From positions 558,001 to 622,000 of the forward strand of contig NZ_JACHVB010000035.1 of the NCBI RefSeq assembly GCF_014230085.1: a DNA stretch of 64,000 bases. The letters are read 5' to 3'. The translations under genes and the position numbers were made by a program. Below, one piece after another: positions 7,823 to 16,450 of the stretch. Each line of letters starts with the position of its first letter. Position 1 is the first letter of the stretch. Source of the DNA: Ruficoccus amylovorans. Lineage in GTDB: Bacteria; Verrucomicrobiota; Verrucomicrobiia; Opitutales; Cerasicoccaceae. Under the pieces are notes generated by a model. It was given only the letters and a program-made list of their open reading frames with translations, searched no databases and was not told the origin of the DNA.

Positions 7823-8665
7823 TCAGATGCCGGGGTCGATGCTTTCCTCGCCGCCCCACATGAGCTTGCTGCGCAGAATGCGGAAGTGGGAATGGTTGGG
7901 CGGCTGAAGGAGAGGGACGGTGGTGTCGGCGCGGCGGATGCTCAGGGGCAGGCGGCAGCCGTGAAAGGCGAGATTGCCGTCCACGGAGATAATGGGGGGC
8001 TTGCCTCGGGGGGAGCAGTTGACAGCCAGTCGCGAGCGCGAGGGAAAGATCATGCTGCGGTTGGTCAGGGTGTGGGCGCAGATCGGCGTCATGGTGATGA
8101 CGTTCGAGTGCGGGTGCACGATGGGCCCCCCGGCGGAAAGATTGTAGGCGGTGGAGCCGGTCGAGGTGCAGAAAATCAGCCCGTCGGCCCAGTAGTCGGT
8201 GACGAGTTCCTCGTCACAGGTGACGCGCAGCCCGATCAGCCCTTGCGAGTCGGGGCTTTTCAGCACCACGTCGTTGAAGGCGAAGGCTTCCTCACCCCCG
8301 GCGGAGGTGCAGTGGAGGGTGGAGCGCTCCTCGATGATGTACTCCCCGGCGAGAATTCTTTTAAACTGCCATTCGGACTCCTCGACGGAGAGCGTGGCCA
8401 GGAAGCCGAGTTTGCCCTGATTGATCCCGAAAACGGGCACGCGGTGGGCCATCGACTCGGGGACGGCGGAGAGCAGGGTGCCGTCGCCGCCGAGGACACA
8501 GCAGGCGTCCATCCCCTTGAGGAAGTCGCGCTCAACCGGGTGGGAGGTGGTCAGGCGGCTTTCGACTCCGGCCTGGGCGCAGAGGTGGGTCAGCATCTTG
8601 CCCAGTTCATGAGCGCCGGTCTTCTGGGCATTGACGACGAGGGCGATCCGGGTAATGGGCTTCAT
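7823..8665 (-). CDS. nadK: NAD kinase
   Basis: Cytoplasmic ATP-dependent NAD kinase, which makes NADP from NAD. It is 280 aa, the usual length. The signature GGDGT is at residues 59-63, the NDVVL motif (NE/D motif) near 149, and the conserved STGSTAYNLSAGGPIVHP loop near 188-205. A DGN segment near 251 completes the substrate site. The start ATG is the only one giving the full N-terminal beta strand (MKPITRIALVVNAQK). Just upstream on the same strand is the TlyA-type methyltransferase gene, 22 bases away, so the two are likely co-transcribed. Confidence 0.95.
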   Translation of the reverse strand: MKPITRIALVVNAQKTGAHELGKMLTHLCAQAGVESRLTTSHPVERDFLKGMDACCVLGGDGTLLSAVPESMAHRVPVFGINQGKLGFLATLSVEESEWQFKRILAGEYIIEERSTLHCTSAGGEEAFAFNDVVLKSPDSQGLIGLRVTCDEELVTDYWADGLIFCTSTGSTAYNLSAGGPIVHPHSNVITMTPICAHTLTNRSMIFPSRSRLAVNCSPRGKPPIISVDGNLAFHGCRLPLSIRRADTTVPLLQPPNHSHFRILRSKLMWGGEESIDPGI

Positions 8666-8687
8666 CGGGGGAAAGTGAAAAGCCAGA

Positions 8688-9440
8688 CTAGGCCCCGTCG
8701 TGGGTCAGACCAAGCAAAAACTCCCGGTTGCCGTCGCCCCCGGTCACGGGGCAGTCCATTTCCCCGACCACGCGCGCGCCGGGCAGGTTGCCGGTGGCGA
8801 AGAGCTTGATCGTGCTCAGGGTGCGCTGGCGGACGGCCTCGTCGCGGATGATGCCCTTGGTGCGGCGGGTTTCCTCCGGTCCGGCCTCGAACTGCGGCTT
8901 GACCAGCGCGACGAGCAGCCCGCCCGGCTCCAGCAGCGGCCAGACGGCGGGAAGGACCTGGGTGAGCGAGATAAAGGACAGGTCCATCGAGATCAAATCG
9001 TAGCTCGGGTGGGGCAGGGTGGCTGGGTCGAGGTGGCGGGCGTTGACGCCTTCGAGGTTGGTCACACGCGAGTCGTCGAGGAGGGAGGGGTGGAGCTGGC
9101 CGTGGCCGACATCGATGCAGGTCGCGCTGGCCGCTCCCGCCTGGAGCGCGCAGTCGGTGAAGCCCCCGGTCGAGGCCCCCACATCCAGCAGGCGGCGTCC
9201 GCCCAGGTCCGCCGGGAAGTGTTCCAGGTAAGCCGCGAGCTTGTCGCCCCCGCGGCTGACGAAGCGGGGCGGGTCTTTTACGCTCAGGAGGGTGTCCGGG
9301 GGCAGAAAGCGTCCGGGCTTGGTCACGAGCTCGCCGCCGGGGGTGCTGACCCGGCCCTCCAGGATGAGTCGCCGGGCCTGGCTGCGGCTGGCGGCCTGGC
9401 CGGAGCGGACGAGGAGGTCATCGGCGCGTGTTTTTTCCAT
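8688..9440 (-). CDS. TlyA-family rRNA 2'-O-methyltransferase / hemolysin-like protein
   Basis: A 250-aa protein with an N-terminal S4 RNA-binding domain (ADDLLVRSGQAASRSQARRL, residues 5-24) and an FtsJ-like SAM-binding methyltransferase domain (LLDVGASTGGFTDCALQAGA, and later DLISMDLSFISL). TlyA enzymes methylate ribose positions in 16S and 23S rRNA; some members are annotated as hemolysins. I place the start at the Met of MEKTRADDLL, because the longer frame upstream would run into the mraZ promoter region and lacks similarity to the family. It is divergent from mraZ and probably co-transcribed with nadK. Confidence 0.9.
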   Translation of the reverse strand: MEKTRADDLLVRSGQAASRSQARRLILEGRVSTPGGELVTKPGRFLPPDTLLSVKDPPRFVSRGGDKLAAYLEHFPADLGGRRLLDVGASTGGFTDCALQAGAASATCIDVGHGQLHPSLLDDSRVTNLEGVNARHLDPATLPHPSYDLISMDLSFISLTQVLPAVWPLLEPGGLLVALVKPQFEAGPEETRRTKGIIRDEAVRQRTLSTIKLFATGNLPGARVVGEMDCPVTGGDGNREFLLGLTHDGA

Positions 9441-9526
9441 GTTGATGCGGGTTGCGGGACGATTTGAGGAAAGGCACCGGCGCGGTTTTTCCGAGCCAAA
9501 ACGGCGGGTCGCGTGGTTTTTTTCCG

Positions 9527-9555
9527 TTGACAGGGGGAGCAAAGTGGGGTGATTT
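9527..9555 (+). promoter_or_regulatory. sigma-70-type promoter of the dcw operon
   Basis: TTGACA, 17-base spacer, TGATTT, ending 37 bases before the mraZ ATG. MraZ proteins are known to bind repeats upstream of their own gene; I did not find clear tandem MraZ boxes here. Confidence 0.6.
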
Positions 9556-9592
9556 GGGGCGAAGTGGAACGGATATCCTCTTTCTTCTCTCC

Positions 9593-10048
9593 ATGATCTC
9601 CTTTGAACAGGGCCTTTATGCCGGTGAGTTCCGGCACAATCTGGACGCCAAAAAGCGTCTGACGGTCCCGTCGAAGTGGCGTTTTGAGGGGGACGAAAAG
9701 GCTCTGTATCTCGCTTTCCGCAATCCCTGCGGCTGTGTGACCATTTACCCGCCCGCCTTGGTGCAGGAGCTCAAGAACAAGCTCTCGTCGATTAAACTCG
9801 GCGACCAGAAGGCTCAACGGGCGGTCATGAAGCTGTTCAGCGGGGCGGACCAGTTCACCATCGACAAAAACGGCCGCATCAACCTGAGCGAGCGTCTCTA
9901 CCAACAGGCGGAGATCTCCCGGGAGGTGGTCCTCGTCGGTGGCGTTGACAAATTTCACCTTTGGAACCCCGAGCGCTACGACGCCTACATTTCCGCCGAC
10001 GAAGACGACGGCGATCTCAGCGACGTCCTCAGCGAACTCGGACTCTAA
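9593..10048 (+). CDS. mraZ: transcriptional regulator MraZ
   Basis: DNA-binding AbrB-like regulator that heads the division and cell-wall (dcw) cluster and usually represses it. The protein is 151 aa with two SpoVT/AbrB-like repeats, each carrying the expected motif: GEFRHNLDAKKRLTVPSKWR near 11-30 and DQFTIDKNGRINLSERLYQ in the second half. I chose the ATG at MISFEQGLYAGEF because a promoter lies inside the longer frame. The C-terminal tail is acidic (ADEDDGDLSDVLSEL). It is the first gene of the dcw operon. Confidence 0.95.
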   Translation: MISFEQGLYAGEFRHNLDAKKRLTVPSKWRFEGDEKALYLAFRNPCGCVTIYPPALVQELKNKLSSIKLGDQKAQRAVMKLFSGADQFTIDKNGRINLSERLYQQAEISREVVLVGGVDKFHLWNPERYDAYISADEDDGDLSDVLSELGL

Positions 10049-10088
10049 CCGCTTTCAAACCTTTCACTGCCTTAACCGAACAAACCAT

Positions 10089-10295
10089 ATGAGACTCAGC
10101 CAGGAACTCTATAATGCCGGAATCCTGGGCAAACAGGAAACCCGCAAGCCGACCGCGTTCCACGTGGTCGCCCCGCACGCCCCGCGCTCTGGCGAGGGCG
10201 GTCCGCTGTTCAACGCCTTTCAGCGTCGCGAGCAGTCCACCAAGGTCAACGTCCGCGGATGGAGGGCTCTCTCCCATGTGCTTCGCCTTCGCTAG
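10089..10295 (+). CDS. small basic protein between mraZ and rsmH
   Basis: A 68-aa ORF beginning MRLSQELYNAGILGKQ and ending VNVRGWRALSHVLRLR, rich in Arg and lacking membrane segments. It fills most of the 275-base gap between mraZ and rsmH, a place where most bacteria have no gene. I do not recognise a family. Support comes only from its position in a tightly packed operon and from codon choice like its neighbours; no strong ribosome-binding site is visible. It could be a lineage-specific division gene, a leader peptide, or not translated. Confidence 0.5.
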   Translation: MRLSQELYNAGILGKQETRKPTAFHVVAPHAPRSGEGGPLFNAFQRREQSTKVNVRGWRALSHVLRLR

Positions 10296-10323
10296 GCTGC
10301 CGTGGGACGCTCTCTTTACTAGG

Positions 10324-11268
10324 ATGGCCGGTCATCTTCCCGTAATGCTGCGAGAGGTGCTGGAGCTCCTCGCTCCGCAGCGGGGAGGGCACTACCTCGA
10401 CGGTACTTTCGGAGGCGGCGGCCACAGCCGCGCCATTCTGGAGTCCGGCCCCGAGGTTCGCCTGACCGCCCTTGACCGCGACCCGGACGCCGCCCGCAGG
10501 GCCGAGCGCTTCCGCGAGGAATTCGGACACCGCTTCACTTTTTACCACCTGGAATTTTCTCAACTGCAAACACTGACTGAACACGATTACGCCGGGGCTC
10601 TTTTCGACCTCGGCGTATCCTCTTTCCAACTCGACGAGGCCGAACGCGGCTTCTCCTTCGGCAAGCCCGCCCCCACTGACATGCGAATGGACCCCACATC
10701 CGGCCAAAGCGCCGCCGAGTTTCTCGAGACCGCTCCCGAGCGCGATCTCGTGCACGCGGTGCGTGACTTGGGGGAAGAGCAGGCATGGCGGCGCGTGTGC
10801 CGGGCCATCATGGAGGCTCGCTGCAGCGGCCGTCTGTCCCGCACCGACTCGCTGGCCGAATTGGTCTCCGAGGCCATCCCGAAGCGCGGCGGCAAGCCCT
10901 CGCGCATCCACCCGGCGACCCGGACCTTTCAGGGCATCCGCATGGCGGTGAACGACGAACTGGGCGTGCTTGAGCGCGTCCTGCCCGCCGCCTTCGAGCG
11001 GTTGGCCGCCGGGGGCGTCCTGGCTGTGATCACTTTCCACTCGCTGGAGGACCGCCTCGTGAAGCGCTTCTTCAACCGCCTGGCGGGCCGTCCCGAGCAC
11101 GCCGGAGACTCCCGTCCGCAGGACGAGCGCGTCCAGTTCGCCGAACTGCTGACCCGCCGCCCGCTCGCTCCCTCCGAGGAGGAAATCGCCGTCAACCCCC
11201 GGAGCCGTTCGGCCAAGGTGCGCGCCGTGCGCAAGCTTGCCGGTGCTCCCGAACTTCAACCTGCCTGA
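10324..11268 (+). CDS. rsmH: 16S rRNA (cytosine(1402)-N4)-methyltransferase
   Basis: RsmH (MraW) methylates N4 of C1402 in the decoding centre of 16S rRNA using SAM. It is 314 aa, the normal length. The N-terminal HLPVMLREVLELL and the SAM-binding motif YLDGTFGGGGHS (residues 24-35) are canonical, as are ALFDLGVSSFQLDEAERGFSF and the C-terminal ITFHSLEDRLVKRFF. The start MAGHLPVM is chosen because upstream in-frame codons belong to the small ORF region. It is followed within 3 bases by ftsL. Confidence 0.96.
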   Translation: MAGHLPVMLREVLELLAPQRGGHYLDGTFGGGGHSRAILESGPEVRLTALDRDPDAARRAERFREEFGHRFTFYHLEFSQLQTLTEHDYAGALFDLGVSSFQLDEAERGFSFGKPAPTDMRMDPTSGQSAAEFLETAPERDLVHAVRDLGEEQAWRRVCRAIMEARCSGRLSRTDSLAELVSEAIPKRGGKPSRIHPATRTFQGIRMAVNDELGVLERVLPAAFERLAAGGVLAVITFHSLEDRLVKRFFNRLAGRPEHAGDSRPQDERVQFAELLTRRPLAPSEEEIAVNPRSRSAKVRAVRKLAGAPELQPA

Positions 11269-11271
11269 GCC

Positions 11272-11691
11272 ATGCATTACCTTAAAGACCTCAATTCGTA
11301 TCGTTGGATGTCCGCCGGCCTGTGCCTGATGATCCTGCTGGTCGCGGTGGGCGGTTCGCTCGGTATCGTGTGGATGCGCACCCAGACCACCGGCACCGCC
11401 AAGCACGTGGCCCAGATGGAACGCGACCTGCGCGTGCTCGAAAACGACAACGCCACCCTGTCGGCGCGCATGGCCCGCGCCCACAACCCGGAATTTCTGA
11501 TCCGGCACATGCCCCAGGGGCTGCGCCCGACCAGCGGCAACCAGATCGTCTGGATCCAGGCCAACGCAGCTCCCGCCTATGTCGCCCAGGCCCGTCAGGG
11601 TGATGCTTCCGTGTCCGCCACAGCCGGGCAGCAGGCCACCGTGTCTTTCGACCTCGCCTTTATTAACCAGCAACGGAACCCGCAGCCCTGA
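11272..11691 (+). CDS. ftsL: FtsL-like division protein
   Basis: Small bitopic membrane protein of 139 aa at the position of ftsL. It has a short cytoplasmic N-terminus, one transmembrane helix (about residues 13-35, SAGLCLMILLVAVGGSLGIV) and a periplasmic coiled coil (about 40-72, AQMERDLRVLENDNATLSAR). FtsL forms a complex with FtsB and FtsQ that activates septal peptidoglycan synthesis. Sequence identity in this family is always low, so the call rests on topology and location. The C-terminal 60 residues, polar and probably disordered, are longer than in E. coli. Its stop codon overlaps the ftsI start. Confidence 0.8.
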   Translation: MHYLKDLNSYRWMSAGLCLMILLVAVGGSLGIVWMRTQTTGTAKHVAQMERDLRVLENDNATLSARMARAHNPEFLIRHMPQGLRPTSGNQIVWIQANAAPAYVAQARQGDASVSATAGQQATVSFDLAFINQQRNPQP

Positions 11692-13466
11692 TGAACCGCT
11701 CCTTCGTCTCCAGCTTCCGTTTTATCCTGATTGTCGTTGGCATCGTCGCCTGCTTTGCCTCCGTCTTCGGACGGCTGTTTTATTTGCAGGTGATCGATCA
11801 GGAGAAACTGAGCCGGATCGTTGAGAGCAACCGCAAGACCTTTCAGGTCATCAACGCCCGCCGGGGCGACATCGTGGACTCGCGCGGCGAACTGCTTGCC
11901 ACCACGACCGAGGTTTACCAGATCGGGGTGGACCCGCACGCGATCAAGGAAGAGGACTACGAAAAGGCTTCCGCCCTGGCCGCGATCCTGCGCGTGCCCG
12001 AGAGCGAGATCCGCGAGAAGTTCGACACCCGCATGCGCGAGGTCAACGGCCCGGATGGCCCCGAACTGCGCGACATTCACTGGCACAAGCTGGCCGACAA
12101 CGTGACCCGCGACGCGCTCATGCGCATCCGCGAACTGGACATCCGCGCCGTTTACGGTAACCCGCAGTACCTGCGCGTCTATCCCTCGACCTCGCTGGCC
12201 GCCCACACCGTGGGTTTTATCAACAAGGAGGAGTCCGCCGTCTCCGGCGTCGAGCGCTGGCTGGACTTTTACCTGCGCGGGCAGGACGGCTGGAGCGAGG
12301 CCGAGCGCGATGGCCGTCGCCGCGAGCTGGTGCAGTTCCAGACACGTGAGGTGCAGCCGCGCCCCGGCCTGAACGTCGAGCTGACCCTAGACATGGTGAT
12401 CCAGCACTTCGCCGAGGAGCAGGTGCAGGAAATCGTCAAAGCCTACCAGCCCAAGGGCGTGACCATTATCGTCAGCGAGCCGACTACCGGCTACCTGCTG
12501 GCGCTGGCCAACTACCCGAGCTTCAACCCGAACGTTTTCTGGAAGTCCCCCTCCGAGGCCCTGCGCAACCGTGCCGTGAGCGACGTTTACGAGCCGGGCA
12601 GCACGTTCAAGATCGTGGCCGCTGCCGCCGCGCTGGAGGAGCACCTTGTCCGCCCGCAGGATGAGCTGGATTGCAGTCTGGCGACGGTCGAGTACAAGGG
12701 CCGTCCGCTGTCGCTGCCGAAGGATTCGCATCCGCTGGGCAAGATCAGCATGGAAGAGGTCGTCGTGAAGTCCAGCAACCGTGGGGCCGCGCTTCTGGGC
12801 ATGCGCCTGGGGGAAGAACGTCTTTATAAATACGCCCGCGCCTTCGGCTACGGGGAAAAGACTGGCCTGGGCATGGGCGCGGAGTCGCGCGGCCTGCTGG
12901 CCGAGCCTTCGCGTTGGGACGGGCTGACCATCAGCCGCCTGCCTATGGGCCACGCCATCGGCGCGACCCCCTTGCAAGTCCACATGGCGATGGCCACGGT
13001 GGCCAACCGCGGCGTGCTCATGCAGCCGCAGGTCGTGCGCAGGCTTTTCGACGAGCACGGCGAGACGGCTGTTTCTTTTGATCCGGTGGCGCGTCGCCGG
13101 GTGATTTCTTCCGATACGGCCTACACCCTCTCGGGTATGCTGGCCAAGGTCTGCGCCCCCGGAGGCACGGCCCGCGAGGCCGCCATTCCCGGCTACGAAG
13201 CCGCAGGCAAGACGGGCACGACTCAGAAAATCGTGAATGGCCGCTACTCCAGCAGCCACCACATCGGTTCTTTCAGCGGGTTTTTCCCGGCTTCCTCCCC
13301 GGCTCTGGTCATCACTGTGGTGGTGGACGAGCCCCAGCTCAACGGCGTCGGCTACGGTGGCAAGGTTGCCGCCCCGGCCTTCAGTGCGCTGGCGGAGAAG
13401 TGTGCGTCCTACCTCGGCATCCAGCCGGGCGAGGAAAAACAGATGCTGGCTCTTTCAGAAAGGTGA
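11691..13466 (+). CDS. ftsI: peptidoglycan D,D-transpeptidase FtsI (PBP3)
   Basis: Septum-specific class B penicillin-binding protein that cross-links peptidoglycan at the division site. It is 591 aa. One N-terminal transmembrane helix (about residues 9-30) is followed by the pedestal domain and the transpeptidase domain. The active-site motifs are intact: SxxK as STFK (304-307, catalytic Ser304), SxN as SSN (361-363) and KTG at 507-509. The ATG overlaps the ftsL stop (TGATG), indicating coupling. No PASTA domains are present. FtsW, its glycosyltransferase partner, lies further down the operon. Confidence 0.95.
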   Translation: MNRSFVSSFRFILIVVGIVACFASVFGRLFYLQVIDQEKLSRIVESNRKTFQVINARRGDIVDSRGELLATTTEVYQIGVDPHAIKEEDYEKASALAAILRVPESEIREKFDTRMREVNGPDGPELRDIHWHKLADNVTRDALMRIRELDIRAVYGNPQYLRVYPSTSLAAHTVGFINKEESAVSGVERWLDFYLRGQDGWSEAERDGRRRELVQFQTREVQPRPGLNVELTLDMVIQHFAEEQVQEIVKAYQPKGVTIIVSEPTTGYLLALANYPSFNPNVFWKSPSEALRNRAVSDVYEPGSTFKIVAAAAALEEHLVRPQDELDCSLATVEYKGRPLSLPKDSHPLGKISMEEVVVKSSNRGAALLGMRLGEERLYKYARAFGYGEKTGLGMGAESRGLLAEPSRWDGLTISRLPMGHAIGATPLQVHMAMATVANRGVLMQPQVVRRLFDEHGETAVSFDPVARRRVISSDTAYTLSGMLAKVCAPGGTAREAAIPGYEAAGKTGTTQKIVNGRYSSSHHIGSFSGFFPASSPALVITVVVDEPQLNGVGYGGKVAAPAFSALAEKCASYLGIQPGEEKQMLALSER

Positions 13467-13473
13467 TTGGATA

Positions 13474-15069
13474 ATGGCTCTACCGGGAATGGAACTGCTA
13501 CTGGGGGGACTGCGCAGCGGGCGCCGGCCCTTCGTGTGTTCGTTTGGCATGGCTGGCGGCGGCGCTTCGAGCGTCGGCCCGCAGTGGCCCAGCCTGGACG
13601 AACTCATCAAGGACCTGCCGGCGGTAAATTTCCGTGGAGAGGGCAAGACGCCCGTGCGCGCGCTCGTCACCGACAGCCGCCGCGTCGCCCCCGGCTCGCT
13701 CTTTTTCGCCCTCGGCGGCCTGCGCACCGACGGTAACCTCTACATCGAGGAAGCTATCGACCGGGGCGCGGTCGGCATCGTATCCGAGAGCCCGGCGGAG
13801 TCCATCCGCCAGGTGCCGTACCTCCAGGTCGAGGACTGCCGTGCGGCGCTGGCTGAAGTCGCCCGCCGCTTTCACGGACGCCCGGACGACGAGCTGGACC
13901 TGTTCGCCGTCACCGGCACGAACGGCAAGACGACCGTCTCCTTTCTCGCCCAGCACCTGCTGGCGGACGAGCCCCACACCGTGGGCCTGATTGGCACCGT
14001 CCACTACGACCTGGGCAAACGCACGCTGCCCTCGTACAAGACCACGCCCGAGTCGCTCGATATTTACTCCATGCTCAGCCAGATGGTGAGCGAGGGCTGC
14101 AAGCAGGCCGTGGTGGAAGTCAGCTCTCACGCCATCCAGCAGCAGCGCGTCGATGGGGTACGTTTCCCCGTGGCGGCGTTCCTGAACCTGACCCAGGACC
14201 ACATCGATTACCACCGCAACATGGAGGCGTACTTCGAAGCCAAGAGTCGCCTCTTCACCGGGGCGCTCGGGTCGGTGCCGAAGGTTGCCCTGATTAATAT
14301 CGACGACCCCTATGGCCGTCGCTTGGTGGGGATGGTCCCCGAGGGTGTGAAGGTGATTACTTACGGCGTTTGCGCCGACGCCGACCTGCGGGCCGAACAC
14401 ATCAAGCTCGGGGCGCAGGGCAGCTCCTTTGACCTCGTCTGGCCCGAGGGCCGGGTGCGGGTGGAAACCCCGCTTTTGGGGCATTACAACGTCGCCAACA
14501 CGGTGGCGGCGGTCGGCTTGGCCTACGCGCACGGCAAGTCCCCGGCGGACCTGGTGGAGCGTATTGCCTCCTTCAAGGGCGTCCCCGGACGCATGGAAAA
14601 GGTCGTTTCCGGCCAGCCCTATCAGGTGCTGGTGGACTATGCCCATACCGACGACGCGCTTTCCAACGCCCTGACCATGCTGCGCGAAATCACCGCCGGT
14701 CGCCTGCTGGTGGTCTTCGGCTGCGGCGGCGACCGCGACCGCACCAAGCGCCCCAAGATGACGGGTGCGGTGCAGAACTTCGCCGACTACGCCTGGGCCA
14801 CGGCGGACAACCCCCGCAAGGAGGACCTGAAGCAGATTTTCGACGACATGCGGCAGGGCGTCAGCGTACCCGAGCGCATCGCCTTTGTCGATGACCGCCG
14901 CCGCGCCATCAGCCTCGCCCTGCAGGAAGCCGGTCCGGGCGACTGCGTGCTCATCGCGGGCAAGGGGCATGAAACCTATCAGGAATTTTCAGATACCGTG
15001 GTGCCTTTCGACGACCGTCAGGTGGCCCGCGAACTGATTAATCTGAAAGCCATTGAGCCGGATGCCTGA
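13474..15069 (+). CDS. murE: UDP-MurNAc-tripeptide synthetase (meso-DAP-adding)
   Basis: Cytoplasmic ligase that adds the third residue to UDP-MurNAc-L-Ala-D-Glu. It is about 531 aa from the ATG 7 bases after ftsI; the N-terminal 25 residues look atypical and the next Met (position 13489) is an alternative start. The N-terminal domain has TDSRRVAPGSLFFAL, and the ATP site is VTGTNGKTTVSFL. The motif DNPRKED (445-451) is the form seen in meso-diaminopimelate-adding enzymes rather than lysine-adding ones, so the wall should contain meso-DAP. It overlaps murF. Confidence 0.95.
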   Translation: MALPGMELLLGGLRSGRRPFVCSFGMAGGGASSVGPQWPSLDELIKDLPAVNFRGEGKTPVRALVTDSRRVAPGSLFFALGGLRTDGNLYIEEAIDRGAVGIVSESPAESIRQVPYLQVEDCRAALAEVARRFHGRPDDELDLFAVTGTNGKTTVSFLAQHLLADEPHTVGLIGTVHYDLGKRTLPSYKTTPESLDIYSMLSQMVSEGCKQAVVEVSSHAIQQQRVDGVRFPVAAFLNLTQDHIDYHRNMEAYFEAKSRLFTGALGSVPKVALINIDDPYGRRLVGMVPEGVKVITYGVCADADLRAEHIKLGAQGSSFDLVWPEGRVRVETPLLGHYNVANTVAAVGLAYAHGKSPADLVERIASFKGVPGRMEKVVSGQPYQVLVDYAHTDDALSNALTMLREITAGRLLVVFGCGGDRDRTKRPKMTGAVQNFADYAWATADNPRKEDLKQIFDDMRQGVSVPERIAFVDDRRRAISLALQEAGPGDCVLIAGKGHETYQEFSDTVVPFDDRQVARELINLKAIEPDA

Positions 15070-16450
15070 GTTTATGCCCGAGGATCTTGCAGCATTGACC
15101 GGTGGCTCCTGGGCCGGTGATCACACGCCGTCGCGTGTGACGGGCTTCACCCACGACTCGCGTCAGGCGCAGGCGGGGGAAATGTTTGTCGCGCTGGAGA
15201 CGCCGGCGCGGGACGGGCACGACTTCATCCCCGCCGCCCGCGAGGCCGGGGCCGCCTCCGCGCTGGTTCGTGCCGAGGTCGGGGAAGACCTGCCCCAACT
15301 CGTCGTCCCCGACACGCTGGAGGCTTTTCAGAAGATTGCCGCCGGGCACCGCAGGGACTTTGCGGGCAAGGTCATCGGCGTGACCGGGAGCTGCGGCAAG
15401 ACCTCGACCAAGGACCTGCTCGGCCTCCTGCTCGGCGAACGGACCCTTCGCACCGAGGGCAATTTAAATAACTTTCTCGGCGTCCCGCTGACCCTGACAC
15501 GCCTCGACAGCGCGCTTTACGACCACGCCGTGGTCGAGGCCGGGATCAACGAGCCGGGTGAGATGACGACTCTGGCTGCCATGATCGAGCCGGACATCGC
15601 CATCATTACCTGCGTGGCTCCGGCTCACCTGGAGCGGCTTGGCACAGTCGAGCGTGTGGCGGAGGAAAAAGCCCTCCTGGGCCGCTCGGCCCGTCGCGTG
15701 ATTTTCCCCGGAGCCTGCTGGCAGTACGCGCCCTTCCGCGATCTTGGTGCGCGCGCGCTGGTGGTGACGGACGACCCGGACCTGGCCCGGACTTTGCCTG
15801 ACGAGCAGTGCGTAGTTAGCCGTATGGGCAATGTGGATGTGGGTGGCTGCCGGCTCGAACTGGAGTCGGCAGCGCTCCCGGCTTTTACCTGCGAACTGCC
15901 GTTCAACTCGCCCGGCATGGTCAGCAACGCCGCACTCGCCCTCAGTGCCGCGCTGCTGTGCGGGGTCAGTCCGGACCTGCTGCGTGAACGCCTGAGCCAC
16001 TGGCGGGCATCGCATCACCGTGGGGAGTGGCTCCACTGCGGCGAACAGTCTTTCTATATCGACAGCTACAACGCGAACCCGGCCTCGATGGCCGAGGCAA
16101 TGGCCGCCTTTGAGGCGAGCGCCCCGGCGGATAAGCCCCGGCTCTACGTGCTCGGCGGCATGAAGGAACTGGGCGTGGAGAGCTACCGCTATCACATGGA
16201 AACCGGCGGACGGATTCGCCTGCGCGAGGGCGACCGGGCAGTGCTCATCGGCAGCGAGGCCGACGGCTATCGCGATGGCTTGCTCAAGGCCCGTAACCCG
16301 GCCGGGAGCCTGCGCCTGTTTACCGAGACGCGGGACGCCTCCGAGGCGGTGAAGGATTTCTCCGGGGCTATCATGCTCAAGGGCAGCCGTGCCTACGCGC
16401 TCGAATCTCTTTTGCCAACGATGGGGAAGGGAGGGGCTGAACGATGCTGA
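15062..16450 (+). CDS. murF: UDP-MurNAc-tripeptide:D-alanyl-D-alanine ligase
   Basis: Last cytoplasmic ligase of the pathway, adding D-Ala-D-Ala to the tripeptide. It is 462 aa. The N-terminal substrate domain includes VTGFTHDSRQAQAGEMFVAL, the ATP-binding loop reads VTGSCGKTSTKDLL, and the ligase motif NAGINEPGEM appears here as EAGINEPGEM. I take the ATG that overlaps the murE stop by 8 bases; a TTG three codons earlier is possible. Its own stop overlaps the mraY start, so murE, murF and mraY are translationally coupled. Confidence 0.94.
   Translation: MPEFMPEDLAALTGGSWAGDHTPSRVTGFTHDSRQAQAGEMFVALETPARDGHDFIPAAREAGAASALVRAEVGEDLPQLVVPDTLEAFQKIAAGHRRDFAGKVIGVTGSCGKTSTKDLLGLLLGERTLRTEGNLNNFLGVPLTLTRLDSALYDHAVVEAGINEPGEMTTLAAMIEPDIAIITCVAPAHLERLGTVERVAEEKALLGRSARRVIFPGACWQYAPFRDLGARALVVTDDPDLARTLPDEQCVVSRMGNVDVGGCRLELESAALPAFTCELPFNSPGMVSNAALALSAALLCGVSPDLLRERLSHWRASHHRGEWLHCGEQSFYIDSYNANPASMAEAMAAFEASAPADKPRLYVLGGMKELGVESYRYHMETGGRIRLREGDRAVLIGSEADGYRDGLLKARNPAGSLRLFTETRDASEAVKDFSGAIMLKGSRAYALESLLPTMGKGGAERC

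Noticed and set aside
10246-11673. Long minus-strand ORF of 475 codons opposite rsmH and ftsL
   Set aside because: Shadow of GC-rich codon bias; low-complexity Gly/Ala/His/Gln composition, no family motif, and the plus strand carries well-recognised genes.
13498-14970. Minus-strand ORF of 490 codons opposite murE
   Set aside because: Same reason: mirror of the third-position GC of murE.
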